Under the pieces are notes generated by a model. That model did not search any database, was not told the DNA's origin, and saw nothing but the letters and a program-made list of their open reading frames with translations. A stretch of 64,000 nucleotides of DNA from Membranipora membranacea. Lineage: Eukaryota > Bryozoa > Gymnolaemata > Cheilostomatida > Membraniporidae. Both the position numbers and the translations under genes were made by a program. Location: the NCBI GenBank assembly GCA_914767715.1, contig OU612065.1:16430001-16494000 (forward strand), read 5' to 3'. The number at the start of each line of letters is the position of its first letter. Positions within the stretch are counted from its first letter, which is position 1. Below are positions 27,201-42,889 of the stretch, piece after piece.

Positions 27201-29167
27201 ATCTTTGATGTACAACATTTTGAAGCAAACTGATTGATGGTAGTCTTCTCACCCTCATGTTTATCTCAGTGAAACCATTTTGTTGCCGGTGTTCAGATTC
27301 CTGTAAGCGCTTGCTCAGTCTATCGGCCTCTGACTTCTTATTACTGAGTTGATTTTCAAACACCAAGTTTTGCTGTCTGAGGTTTTCATACGAACCACTT
27401 ATATCTATCACCTTCAGGTCCGCCTTGCTAATTTTCGCTTCTAGCTCCTCTCTTTCCTTGCGCCATTTTCTAGTATTATTCTCAGTTGCATCTTTCATCT
27501 GTTGAAGTTCTTTTTTCAACTACATGCAACAACATTTTTCTGTGTAAGCGATTTGAAAAAAAGTAAGGCAATCTAGCTATAAACAGCCCAAATGCTAACA
27601 AGACACTATACAGGAGATAAATCCACTACAGGACTACAAGTGTTTAAGATATTCCTGGAGTTAATGGATAAACCCAGTCAGTGCGATCAAGATTTCCCAA
27701 CAAATTGATAAATTGTCCCAGTACCTTATAAATCAATTAAATTGATATAAGCATGCAAACATCTTGAGCTGGGAATTTCCAATTTCCCATTTGTTGAATT
27801 TCCAATTTTTGTTGGGAATTTCCTGTTTCCCTTTCAATTCATTCATTAGTGACAACTAAAACCCATTCAGAAATTCCCTTTGTCATATGAATGATTATAA
27901 AACAGTTCATTTTACAAATAGAAACAGTCTGACTTGCACCTCAACCACAAACTGCAACATTACTAATTTTCGTACCTCATCGATTTGGACAGTTGAAGTA
28001 TTATGGACCTCTGACCGCGTTAAGGCGTCAGCTAGCGATGGGTGACAGGAAGGACATGCAGTGGTATGCTCAGGGTTTATTAAATCTGAGTCACTCGTGA
28101 CCATTGCTGCTTTGGTGAATCCATTCTCTCCGCCGTTCAAATTCAGAGATAACTGGAGTTTTTCAGTAAGGTCATCAATCTATATGATAAAAAAAATAGA
28201 AAATCTATATATATACATGTATCAAGTAATGTAAGCAGGTAATGCGATGAAAAACCGTAAATAAACGGGAGACCAATTAAAACCTGGTTGATTTCGGTAG
28301 CTATCAAATAAGTGATTATTATCATTTATAGTGATGTAATTATGAAAAAGTCACACATCCCACTGATGATTTGCTTTAGTTGGTCTTGCATGATTCACTA
28401 TGGTATCTGAAGTATCTTACAGTTTTTCATAAACCCAGTGGGCCAACAAGGATTGAGTTAATGGATAATTTTAGGTTTGATTTTAACCAAGCATAGAGGG
28501 GAGAGAGTACATTCTCTTTAAAAAATCCTCTGTATCAAGAACTGATACATGATAGCGGCAATTAAGCTTGAATAAGATACAAAGCACTTCTCCAATATCG
28601 AAAATCCATAATGAGGCTGTGATAATTGAAAAGATTCTCTGAATCTTGTCATCAAAAGGCTAACTTCTTTTTTCTGTAAATTTCTTTCCCCCAAAAGATC
28701 ATCAATTTTTCTTTTGGCTTTATCACATTTTGACTTCTCTTCTTTTTTCTGTGAGTCCAACAGCTCTGCGGTGGCCGCGAGACGTCCTGAGCACTCAATA
28801 AACTTTTCTGCAAATAAAAAAATATCAACCAACATGACCGACATTAACCTGCAATGCACAATGGAAGAGCGGATACCTTATGGATGGATTTATAGACAGG
28901 TTATAATATGGGATGATTTTTGATGAAATCAAAAGAATTGAGTTACCTTGTACAGTGCAACAACTTACTGTGCAGGTCATTCTTTTCTATGAACAGATTT
29001 TTGAGTTGTGATACGGCGTCTGCTTGTGAGAGGCTATCAAACACGCTTGTGTCATAGGGATCATCCACACCCTCGGAGTCTCCATCAATGACGACAAAGT
29101 CACTGTTAATACTCTCATTTACATCAGCTGAGAGAGATCCTGGTCCTTCTAGTCTTAAAACCTCCAT
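21224..29167 (-). CDS. Coiled-coil protein with LIR-like motif and C-terminal zinc finger
   Basis: Fifteen exons: 28969-29167, 28665-28807, 27976-28179, 27253-27519, 27000-27058, 26726-26758, 26459-26500, 25733-25765, 25286-25327, 25013-25054, 23602-23833, 22892-23146, 21919-22153, 21459-21499, 21224-21310. They sum to 1914 bases, a 637-residue frame. An acceptor lies just upstream of the ATG, so there is an upstream untranslated exon. Residues 19-31 (SINSDFVVIDGDS) fit an LC3-interacting motif, F24-V-V-I27, with acidic and serine flanks. Most of the rest is coiled coil. After a proline-rich linker (PPYIPPQP), the end is CPMCEVVGDAEFINNHCNRDHFN, a C2H2 finger like the ubiquitin-binding fingers of TAX1BP1/CALCOCO/optineurin. 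There is no SKICH domain and no clear UBAN motif, so it is not a plain orthologue. An autophagy-receptor-like or NEMO/optineurin-related role is an inference. Confidence 0.5.
23182..23255. repeat. Foldback repeat, copy 2 (coiled-coil gene intron)
   Basis: A short relative of the element at 13189-13325. TTTGCCTGCATTC on the left pairs with GAATGCAGGCAAA on the right, around a short loop. It lies just upstream, in transcript order, of the exon ending at 23146, outside the splice site itself. Confidence 0.5.
23834..25012. other. Intron of coiled-coil gene, with a perfect hairpin
   Basis: No exon is seen. It contains a perfect 13-base inverted repeat, TACCATAAACATA (24902-24914) with TATGTTTATGGTA (24919-24931) and a 4-base loop. 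Otherwise AT-rich with no other feature. Confidence 0.5.
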
Positions 29168-32030
29168 TCTCAGAGCTGTAAAGGTGAAACACTTTTAATT
29201 GAATGCAATATATGAACGTCCTGGTTGTATGTTTTGGATTGTAAGGTTAGAGTCTTAGAAAATGCTATTTGTTCGTTCACATATGGCTAATTAGTGAAAA
29301 CTCTTACAGACCGGCCATTCCCCAAACATAGCCATACAAAAACAAAGGGGTGTGAGTGAAACTTTGTCCTTCGAGAGATTGCATGATTAAGATTATTGCA
29401 TATCTGACAATGTCGCAGTTGAGAATACTATGTCAACTCTGCAGGCGGTAGGTCTACAAACTGGTTTATATACCAATAATTCTGATGTTCCGATTCTACT
29501 GGGGGTGCTCAAATCCAACGCCACCAAACCCATACTCACTGGGTTTTGGGTAGTTGACACATGACATATGCAAAGTACAGGCTGCACTGTTAAGGGGATC
29601 ATAACCATACCTCTGTACTGGACCTCTTTGAGTGCACTTATGTCAGGCCAAGGAGTGATAGCAAAAAGTAATATTAGTGCTGCGAGGTCCGTTTCCTAGA
29701 GAAGCCGGAGGCATAAGGAGCCCCCAGGTAGGTCATATGGCTGGTTAGCCTCCGTAGGATGCTTGGCCCAATGAACGAAACCGAGTATAGTTCATTGGTG
29801 GGCCAATTTTATCAATACCATATATTACAGAAACAGCAAGGAGTAACCAAGACAGTTTAAATAGCTGAAGTAGCTAGTAGTTCAATGCAGGGCGTCAGTT
29901 TAAAACATCTAAATAATCTAAGCTACTCAGTGAGCACAAGTTATAAATAGATCAAGAGTTGCTCCCTTTACCACAGTGAGTTCTTTAATTTGTTAAACTT
30001 GCTGTAATTGTAGAGCATGTGAAACTACTGTACTAATACTAGAGTAAACTGATTATCATATTACTCAACTCAGCAATCAAGTTCAAGGTTAGTTAGTACA
30101 ATCTGACTCTTAGTCTTACCTCTCTTCTCTATATTGCTGCCTATAATAATGAACTGTAAACAGCTGAGATTACTAACTTTGCAGTTACTTTTGAGCAGCT
30201 ATAATTACAGTGTGTTGAATTGCTGTGTCACATTCCAAATGCCATCAAAATTAATGTAGGTTTATGATGTTACGTTTCAATAGTACTTCGGTTTCTCAGT
30301 GAGTCAGTTTCTGATCAAAATGATTCATTAAGGGATTTCCCCATCGGTTCTTGAGATCGAATTATTCTACCTTAGATAAATCATTATCTTAAGTTCGACT
30401 TAATATTGGTCTAATTACTGTTCCATTTCCTGTCACCAGTTGAGAAAAATGTGACGTCTAAAATCCTAACTATGGAAAGGGGCGGTAAAGTGAGTAAGTG
30501 AGCACTAATTCAGAATCCACTCTATGATACATTGCCATGAGTGCACTAAAATTACACCTCATGGGTTTGGGCGAAAAGAATGAGTATTATCTATATTAGG
30601 GCCCTAGAAAGTAATGAAATGAAAGCTAAAGTAAACAAGGGCCTCTGCCATTTACTAAGTCAGGTGACATCAAAGGGAACAAGCTTCAATTGCCATTGTG
30701 TGTGTTATGCACAAGCAACAATGTAGTGCAGGCTGCATTGAAATGAATGTAATACAGAAATCATTGCTTTGCGTGTTGATCCATTCCCATCAATGTGATG
30801 ATGCAATAGTTGTTGCAAAAGGAACCCATCTGGTCTGGATGAAAGGCAGCCGGTGCCATGTGTCTAGCAGGGGTCGTATAAGCATGGTCGCAATGGCGAC
30901 TACGGACAGCCACAACAAAGGTACCTGGTTGCGTATGGAGAAGGGGGTAGATAGGTTTTAAATAATAGATATTACTTTATCAAACCCACCCAGCTGGTCC
31001 TGCGATATGAACCCATTCAGGTGCAACATGCATAGCCTCCAGTCGGGATGAGGGCATCCGACAGATGCTTTTTTTGAAATATATATTTTGCAGATGCAGC
31101 GGGTTGTAGGCCTAACATATAGATGCGTACGAATCACTTATCATCTAGATGGGTATGCAACAGCTAGTATAACTCTCACAATCCCACCTGGATTACATGT
31201 AACCAGATGGGTCTGTGACAGCAAATTTAGCTTGGATATCGGGATGGTTTTGTAACCAGCCAATACGATTGGGCTAACAATATATGCTTGCTGCCACGAC
31301 AATATCATTCGTTTGTGACATTTGGGCAACCAACTGGTTTTGCAACTGTCACATTTTTGAGCAGATAATAAATGAAATGAAAGCCATTTAGCAGTGTTGA
31401 TGGGGTGTTTGCTCAAAAGTGATGAATAGCCTTCCGTTTCCCCGACATGAAAATAATTACTATCATAGTAATAGGATATGCGGTATTGGGTAAGTTTTTA
31501 AGCACAGATATTCGGTTATAAGGGATTGACACACATTCCCCAATGCATGGTGTATGATGCTAAATTTATCTATTTTGTAGTGAATCACTGGATTGGCGTC
31601 CTCTCGGATAGATAGTCTCTAACAGCCACAAATGGACAGTGCGCTATAGAAATGTCAGCAATAGCGCATATTACTGAAGACCACAATGAGGTAAATATGC
31701 AGACAATCTTGTGCTCTTGTAGCCACTCTAGATCAGTGACTTGGTCATCCTCAACTAAGAAATTTCCGTTGCCTCAAAAAACACATAACCCCCTCAGGTT
31801 TATCTTATATCAGATTTCGAGGAATCATTGAACATTCCTTTTCACTCTTTCAGCTGCCCAATAATAAGAAGATGCTTATGAGATATAATTTTATAATATA
31901 ATTTAATACGGTTAAAGTGTTAGCTTACACAAGGCACTAGGAAAATGAAAATCCCTTGAACTCATGTCAAACGGTTTCACGCAATCAAATAACATGAATT
32001 TTTTCACATAGTTATTTAGCCGCTGTGTGT
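29168..32030. other. Upstream/intergenic DNA between coiled-coil gene and LINE
   Basis: No coding exon is supported, although it must hold the 5' untranslated exon of the coiled-coil gene and probably the first exon of the UPF0489 gene. A hairpin at about 29765-29806 pairs CCAATGAAC with GTTCATTGG. From about 30815 to 31340 there are degenerate ATGGGT/TGTAAC-type repeats, related to those at 42.9 and 58.6 kb. Confidence 0.5.
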
Positions 32031-32039
32031 CTAGCTCAC

Positions 32040-33580
32040 CAATAAATGATGATGATGATATTAACTTTATTTTAACCGTTCAAAATCGCCACATGATAAT
32101 CTTATAAGAACGTGCTTTACAAAAGGAAAAATATTCGCTATTAAAAGTATCATCAAGTTAAAAGAGAAATCAAAAATTAAAAAAAGAGAAAATCTGAGTC
32201 ACGCACCGTGCTTATGAAACAATGAGTTTCGCAAAAATTCAGTTATTTGTGATCTTATCAGTGTGTAAGGTAGACGTGATGAGTGACGCCCGTGGTCTGA
32301 TTGGCATGGGAACTAAATCAGCCAATCGGTGGCTAGGATCGTCAATGACTTTTTGAGCATATTTGTCACATAAGCCTGATAAGAATGTGCTTAAGCGGGC
32401 GATGCTTCCCTCCTCTAGCCGTGTGTCATATCCATCAATATGAGGGAAGATGGTTTTCATACAACGTCTCTGAAAAGCTTCCAGCTTGTCGATATCAGTT
32501 TGAGTCAGCGATGGATATCATGCAGGACATGCAAACTTATAAGTGATCGGATAATTGATTTGTAGTAAGAGCATAGTCCTGTGGCATTTACACCGTACCG
32601 CTTTAGTAGAAGCAGTTCGTAGTGCTTTGTGTGGCTTCTGTCTATGATTGAAGCTATATGCTCATGAGAATTTAGATGGTTGTCTAGGGTGACTCCCAAC
32701 AACTCAAAGTTTGTAACTTCAGATATAGGACTGTCGTTTATTTCAATCTGACGCTGGAGGGAGACCTCTTTTTTCAGAGTCAATAGCATGTGTTTTGTTT
32801 TCGATGTGTTGATGGTCATAGAGTTTTGGCTACACCAATTTGCAGTTTTCCGGGGTGCTGTTGCGATGGTTTGATCTGGTGTTGATTTCACATTGCGACC
32901 TGTAGTTTGAGCAGTTGACTTGGGAATGGAAGTAAATATTGTAACATCGTCTGCGTATTTTGTTATGTCAGTTTCCATATCCAATGTGCTGATGAACAAA
33001 TTCCAAAGTTTTGGACCGCATCGCGTTCCCTGAGGGACACCGACACTGGAAACGCGTTCACTGGACATGGTCTTTGCTAGTTTGTGTATCACTCTCTGTC
33101 GCCGATTTGTCAGGTAGCTTATAAACAGTTTGATGATTGTTTGATCATAGCCCTTCTCATTCATTATCCTGGACAAGATGTCTGGTTGCATATTGTCGAA
33201 GGCTTTGGAAAAGTCTTCAAACAGAGCATGAATGGCTAAAATGGCTTTGTCGTCTAGTTCTGTTTTCCAGGAGCTAACCGCCTTTACCAAAGCATCAACT
33301 TTCCCTATACCTTTGGTGTATGCAAACTGAGATTCATCACCAATGCTCCCAAGGTGTTTGGTTATGTAGTCCTCGGCGATTTTTCCACAGTGGTATAGCA
33401 ATGCTATTGGTCTATAATCCTTATACTGCTGTGGTGATGAAACTTTAGGCAGGGGGGAAATTTCTGACCTCTTCCATATTGATGGGAACTTTCCTTGCTC
33501 TAACATACATTTAATAATATTTTGCAAGGGGAGAGCTATTATTTCAGCGTTGTATTTCACCTTGAAGAACAACCACTTTT
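32040..33580 (-). mobile_element. 5'-truncated non-LTR retrotransposon (LINE) copy
   Basis: A 355-residue open frame (33572-32505) is a reverse transcriptase. It shows DYRPIALL, FSKAFDNM, GVPQGTRCGPKLWNLF and the catalytic KYADDVTIF. The C-terminal part continues in another frame (32460-32239), indicating a frameshift. The 3' end reads AATAAAGTTAA followed by an ATC-repeat tail at about 32045-32065, typical of LINE ends. No endonuclease region is present; the 5' end stops near 33580, about 30 bases from the splice acceptor of a UPF0489 exon on the opposite strand. The long open frame suggests a fairly recent insertion. It looks like the Jockey/CR1 group, but the family is not certain. Confidence 0.5.
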
Positions 33581-33613
33581 GTACTACTGTTTATCCGTCA
33601 GTGAATTTTTTAG

Positions 33614-36122
<2,509 letters not shown>

Positions 36123-36400
36123 CATGTGTGACAAATAGTATTTCTTCAAATAATATAATTTTCAGTTAACACATTCACATCTCTTTTACTATGAATTCCA
36201 AAAATGGAAAATGATGTAAACTGAATACAAAATATTTACAAGAGTTGATAACTTTAACAGAAATATATAACATACCTGTTGACTGCTATAACAAAATAAT
36301 AGTAACCGGGATAACGAAGCCATTAGCGACAACGCTATGAGCAACACAACTTATAATACTAATACTGATATACTGATATATCAATGTTGAGTGAGATTGT

Positions 36401-39400
36401 TCAGAGATTTCCGAACAGAGCCCTGTGATTGGTCTGTGAGACAGCGTTGTTATCAAGGCTGGGTAGATTGTTAGATGATGAGATAATCTGATTGGTTAGT
36501 GAGGTCATGGGGTTGAGAGAACTGACTGGGACAGTAAAGGTGATGTTGCTGTTGTTGGAGAGGCTGGCCATCTGTAGACTGTTCAGATCTATACTTAGAT
36601 TAGGGTTTTGTATCACTCTCAGCTCTAGTCCTCCTGATTGGCCTAGCTGGTTCACTGCTCCTCCACACTGTTGAAAGAAAGAAACACACAAAATCATTTT
36701 GGGCAGCAGTGCACATTTGGAGCTTGAAACTATTTGTCCACATACTGCCTCATTAGACAACTATTTCTACTCACATGACTACTGCTACACCTGGGTCTGG
36801 ACTGGCAACGATTAGCTCTCATGTTTGTCTGTTGCTAATGCCACTCATTTGTCAAAACATCATGGCCTCCTGACACTCTAATAGAACATTATCAAACTGT
36901 AGAAGTTGTCCAATACTGTGCCAGGAACAGACAATTTCATTTGAATTTAAATGCCGTGGTTCTAACCTGCTGCTGAAAATCAAATGTAGCCTGAAGCTCA
37001 TTTGCTGATAGAGCTTGAGTGAGCAGATCATTGTTATCTACTCTGGTACCATCTCCAAGGTTGATGCCTTGTAGGGATATGGTGACGGGCTCCCCAGTTG
37101 TTGGATAGACAGGCTAAAAGTATATGAATATTAATTAGATTAGGACCAAGCGTGTTTCTGTTGTTGTCTGATTAGCTTTATCTCAAAGGCCCAGTTATTG
37201 TTTTGACAAAATGGAAAAGGGGCCTTTGAGATAAGGCTTATAGACCTACTGCTGGAGTAGAATTAAAAATCAGCATGATTCTGTGTTATCATGATAAGAC
37301 GTAATACGACTTGATCTCTCAGCAAAAAAAAAGAGATTTGCTTGTTTTTTTCCCACTCAGTCTACTGATGACAACAGCTAATATTATGACAATTAATAAT
37401 ATAACAATATTTTACTATACGAGGCTTGTACACCTACCTGTATTAGAGTGACCACATCTTGGTGTGTTAGATCTGCAGTGGTTAGATGAGATTGTTCAGA
37501 CAACCTCTGTTCTGTCTGTATGAATGTCCTTGGTGGCCTCTCCACCACAGCAGCGGGGTGCTCTGGGTGAGCCACTCGAAGGTGCTCGGTGAGCTTAGCT
37601 TTGTTTGCATACTGCTTGTGACAATAGTCACACGCAAAAGGAAGCGTCGTATATTTTGCAACAGGCTGCAATCAATAGAGAGATAAAGGTGTTTGTACTT
37701 ATGACTGGGAATTTTACTGATTATTTCTCCTTTTTTCAAAAAGCCCACAAAAAGCACAGGTAATGGCACCAAGCCAATAAAGATTCAATTTTATCGCAAT
37801 CAAAGTGATTGACTCACGACAAGATTTTTTCACAAATTTAGTAATAACTACCTAACTACTAAAGTAATTATTACCTGAGAGGCGCCGTCTGAAGGTACAC
37901 TGCTGCCAGGGTGACACTTAATCATGTGCATCTTTCTCTTGAAGCTTGACTTGTATGCGCGACTGAAAAATATAACAACGATATAATGTGTGAAAACAAA
38001 GAAAATACACTGTCTGCTCACCACCATCCACCAATGGTCAGACCTTTAGATGATGACACCATTGCTGTTTGCATGCTGATAAAGAAATGCAGCTTTGAGT
38101 AAGTACTTTTACACGTTCAACAGTAATTTTAGTATTCATATCATACAGGTACTAACCTGCAGTGGCTACAGTAATATTCTCTCTGCTCTCGGAGGATTGG
38201 TAGATTCAGCTCGGGCACGCTGCTCATTTCTTTAGATGGATGACACTTTGCCAGGTGGTTAACTAGCATCCCTCTTCTCTTGAAACCAAGAGAGCAGTCC
38301 AGACACTTATATATGAATCTGTGATACTCTGATGACGCCACCTTCGGTCTGAACTTGTTAGTTTTTGTTTGATACAACGGTATACCTGAAGCATCACCAT
38401 CACCTTTCTTGTGTACATTCCTGATGTGCTCTAACAGCTACTCAAATAAATATAACATACTAAATGAGATCGCATCGAAGCCAAGCCATAATTCTTATTC
38501 AATATGGGGCCCAGAAAAAAGGGTGGCATGGGAGAACAAAGATCGTAGGCAAGAAAAATGAGTAGTCTCTAAGAGAAGGGCACTGAACCAAGCAAAACAT
38601 ATAAATACTTCTATATTCATATTTTCATGGAGGCAGAATATTCACAAAGTGATATCAGCTGTACGGATAACTCCTCAGTCTGACGAATTATAGGTTCTCC
38701 CGAGTGAGCATAACTCCTGTATCTTACCTTATCCTTGCGAGCAAACTGCCTGCCACAGATATCACACATATGATTCTTGACGTTAGTGTGAGTGAGTGCA
38801 TGTATTCTCAGCTTGTCCTCTCTAGAGAACACTCGACCACACTCTAGGCATGGATACTCTTTGCCCGAATGAATACTGTAGACATGTTTTCTACATTTCT
38901 CCCAGCTGTCGTACTCTCTGTGAGGACACTAAATACAAATATAATTTCAGTTATAGTCTCGTTAGACATAGGTTATAGGTAACGATAGGTAATAGGTAAC
39001 TATTACTACATTATCGTTGAGTTCAAAACAGTCAATCACAGGTTTATCAACGGGCTTACAAAGCCTTGTCATGTCAAGTGGCTTTGTGACAAGGCTAGGG
39101 CTTACATACTTTTAACAAGAAATTTATATATGTAACATTCCCTAGTACCCCCAAGCACATCAATTTATATGCAACAGCTGTCCATGAAGCAATGACTGAA
39201 GCATAAGTAAGCCATGTAATAAGAGCTAACTCACCTGGGGACAGGTATATTTGCCATTGACAGCATGTACAGCCACATGCTTACGAACATAGAGGGGTGC
39301 TTTGAATCTCTCATCACATAAGAAGCACTTAAAGAACTTTGAGCCATCTTCGTTATTGTGTGTTTTCATATGGACAGCTAGCTGGCTAACAGTGGTTACA

Positions 39401-42400
39401 ACTTTAAAGCACACCTGATAATAAACAAAATAAATCAAATTAATACATTTTATGTTGGCAAATGGGAATCGCAACCAAGGCCTAGTTTATCTGGCAAGCC
39501 TTGACGACCTTGAAAAAAATAAATCATATCCGTGTAACTCAGTGCGGGTCATTGTCAACACTGACAGACAGCGATATATTATTATGAACATTAATATATT
39601 AATATTGCAAAACCGCCATCCGTAAACTTGTAATTCCAATACACAGTAATCAGACCAAATCATCATCTATTAATGTCCAATTCATTTTGATAGGACAACT
39701 GTATAATTGCATACAGTACGTACCTTGCATGTCGGTGGAGTCGATTTAGGTATTTCTAACTCATTCTGATATGTTTGACTGTCACTGTAATCTGTCATTG
39801 TCAGGTCAGCATTCACAGACCGTTTATTTACCTCCTCTGCTGCTGGAGTCTCGTCAGGATCGTCTGCACAGGGTTTACTGTGTGCCTCAACAATGTGCTG
39901 ATACAGCTCAGTAATACTATCAACAGCTTTAACACAAAATACGCAACATGATACATGACCATAGAACAGTTTTTATATCTATGTACATGACACAGTGAGA
40001 AGCGTGATTCGTTTCTCAGGTTGTACTTTTAAAATTTTCGTCTTGTGGACTTTTATAAAACCAAACATTTGAATATGTAATCTATATAACATTAACAAGG
40101 CATACCCAGCATATTATAGCTAACAAATAAAGTTATTGAGAGAGTCATTTTTGAATTCAAATCATAAAACACAAATACATGCTCTAGTGACTTGATGGAA
40201 GAATAAAATGGTTCAAATATATATCACTTTCATGAACAACTAACCGATAGATAAAGTCTCATTCTGAACTTAAACACTGTCCTAGAGCAGAAAACATTGT
40301 CACAACAGTATATTGAGGTGACTTACATTGTTCACACATTGGATCTGGGCAGTGACTCATCCCCTCCTGATCTGTGATATCTGCCTCATCTAACCTCTCT
40401 TCATCCTCATGAGAGGCCATATGTACACTCAGCAGCTCTTTGTTATCAAATTCAAGTTTACAAACTCCACATTGCGCTTTTCTCAAAGCACTTTTCCTTT
40501 TTCCTTTGATGATCCTGTGCAATGTGGAAATAAGTCTGTTGATGCATTGAAATCTAAGTTTACACATAGTGCCTCATCTCGCTTTGTTGATACTCAATGA
40601 TACATACAGTTATTATTAATGCCTCTGCTCGAATCTCTTGCTTTGATGATATTCTTCTGGATCTCGAAGCATTTTTTTTTTAAATTCAAGCATAAGCATT
40701 GGTAAAAAACAACTCAAGAAAGCTTACTTTACAGGGTTTCTTTTGTTCTTTATCACCTGTTGCACCTGATTTAGTTGGGTTGGGCTTCTCCTCTCATCTA
40801 AAAATGAACTCATACCAATATGGCAAACCTTCATAATTCAATGTATAGTTTATCACAGCTATCAGGAGATATTTGCCAAACTAGCATCCAAGCGTCATCA
40901 TACACAAAGTAGAACCATTATTTTTGAGTATGTGAGTCAGACCAAGGAGCTGTTTCTACTTGGTAAAACTGATTTTCAAAGTTTGGTTGATCGGGAAGAG
41001 CATCTGAGGGTTAATTTAAAAAAAGAATTGCAATAAGGAGGAAGTAAGTTAGTAGTACTGCCTCACGTTTAGAGCCCTGTTGAATTTAGGATTTTCTGTA
41101 GTACACAAATGTGTACTCACTTCTAACTATAGGCAAGACTCACCAGTGCACAAATCATTTTGTTTCAGCAGATTGGCCATACATTTGCTGCTCTTAACAT
41201 GCCTCATCTTTACCATTTTGGATGGAAAATCCAGGTCACATGCATCACAGTAGAAATCTGACGGCTCTAAAATCCAGTAAATACAATGTAGATAGGACAT
41301 GGCTTATGGCGTCATTTCAACTACGAGCTCAAGAGTTAGACTCTTATTAGAATTTGGAGGCATATTATCAAGTCTACAACAATGTAGGTGTATTATTGTA
41401 CGAACAATGTAAGTGTATTAGTGTAGGTATATCATTGTATGGAATCTGTAGGTATATTATTGTATGAACCATGCAGGTACATTATTCCACATATGTATAT
41501 TATTGTATGCATCATATTATGATTTATCGAGCAAATGAGAAGCATTTTTCAGTGCTCACCTCTTTTAAGCAGAGCCAATCCATACTTATTAGCATATGGC
41601 TCAGCATAGCTATATCTTAGTTGTGAGCCTTTGTATGTGAGAGATTTAATACAAACAAAGTATAACTCTTCATCAACTTCGTACAAAATCAGATTTATCT
41701 CAGACCAGTTTTGTGCAGGTTCAACAAACATCATCCAGTTACACTTTTCCTCATCACCGATGTCCAGATAACCTGTTATTGAGTCTGCAAGAGTCACCTG
41801 GGCAACAAAAGTTCAACTTTTAAATTTGATAGCTGGAATTTTAATGTGATCTTTGTTTATCTGTATATATAAATATATGTATGTTCAGAATATATCCAAG
41901 AATATTTGCAGCCAATGATGGAACATTAAAAATTAAGGTTAGATTATTTGTTACAAAGACAATCCATAATGGGTGTGTTATAAGTGGATTATGGCTCAAC
42001 TTAGTTACAAACTTACTGGTAAAGGGTGGTCTCGGTCTGTAATGCTGTCTATCTCCATAACTCGAGGAGCGATGAAAGGGCCAAAGACTGTGTTTACTGG
42101 ATACATCTTTTTGCTGACCACACCTGTAAAACATTATGACATTCATGACTATTTACAATAGTACAGCCATAAAAAAATAAAACTCATAGGATAATGCGTA
42201 TTGGTAACTAGCTGATTGTTATAACCAAGGATGTTTATGGTACCTCCTTTTTGATCTCTGTAGAGCCCGTATGGTAGACTACTCATAGCGTATGTGAGTC
42301 TTGGAGTGTCAGCAACAACTTTGACCTTCCCATGAATGGGACACTCAGCTTTCCTCATCTCTTTACATCTTTGGCACCAGAATAACATTCCTGACAGAAC

Positions 42401-42831
42401 GGCAAAAAAAAAATGCTGATAAATAAAGAGATGCATTTCAATGAGAAGAACAACAGACAAGAAAGCTCTAGTCTGGAACCATATACTCTAAAGCACCAAC
42501 CACCCCAGCAAATTTATTCAATTGACAAAATTAGAGCAAAATATGACAAACAAAAGAGAGCATAAAATTGAATACAAATGTAGACACAATTATTATTGAA
42601 ATTCCTACTACCCGAGATGGCGATATTGGGAATATCGAGTGATGAATGCATAGATGAATGCGTTTTTGAGAATCAATCCTCACCTGATTGGTCAACTGAC
42701 TTCATATCATTATCTTGATCCATAAGAAATGCCTTATTTTTTATAGTAATCGGATCATCCTTAGCTTCAGAACTCTCTGCATCACTGCCACGTCTTTCAC
42801 CAGTTATCTCAACATATATATCAGAGTCCAT
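36401..42831 (-). CDS. PRDM10: PR-domain zinc-finger protein, PRDM10-like
   Basis: Fifteen exons: 42684-42831 (ATG at 42831), 42244-42390, 42017-42123, 41560-41797, 41144-41266, 40728-40797, 40327-40514, 39724-39926, 39235-39414, 38728-38928, 38157-38437, 37875-37962, 37438-37665, 36967-37113, 36401-36667. They sum to 2616 bases, 871 residues, all in phase. Order: an acidic N-terminus; a Cys/His knuckle (WCQRCKEMRKAECPIHG); a PR (SET-like) domain with CNWMMFVEPA and the YSYAEPYANKYG end; one zinc finger right after it; a linker; then nine more C2H2-type fingers, including YPCLECGRVFSREDKLRIH and HMCDICGRQFARKDK; and a Gln/Asn/Ser-rich tail. One PR-adjacent finger, a gap and then a finger cluster match PRDM10 better than other PRDMs, but orthology is inferred. 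Probably a nuclear DNA-binding regulator. Its 3' end faces the UPF0489 gene 279 bases away. Confidence 0.5.
37178..37234. repeat. Perfect 15-base inverted repeat in PRDM intron
   Basis: Arms TTATCTCAAAGGCCC (37178-37192) and GGGCCTTTGAGATAA (37220-37234) are exact complements around a 27-base loop. It lies within the intron between exons 37438-37665 and 36967-37113. Confidence 0.5.
41375..41520. repeat. Degenerate minisatellite in PRDM intron
   Basis: About five diverged copies of a unit of 25-32 bases, of the form TATTATTGTATGAACCATG followed by AGGTA. It sits in the intron next to the PR-domain exon ending at 41560. Confidence 0.5.
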
Positions 42832-42889
42832 TGCTTAAAAACAGAGATGTTTTGCTAAAAAGTGTGATAATTGGGTTAATGACTATTTC

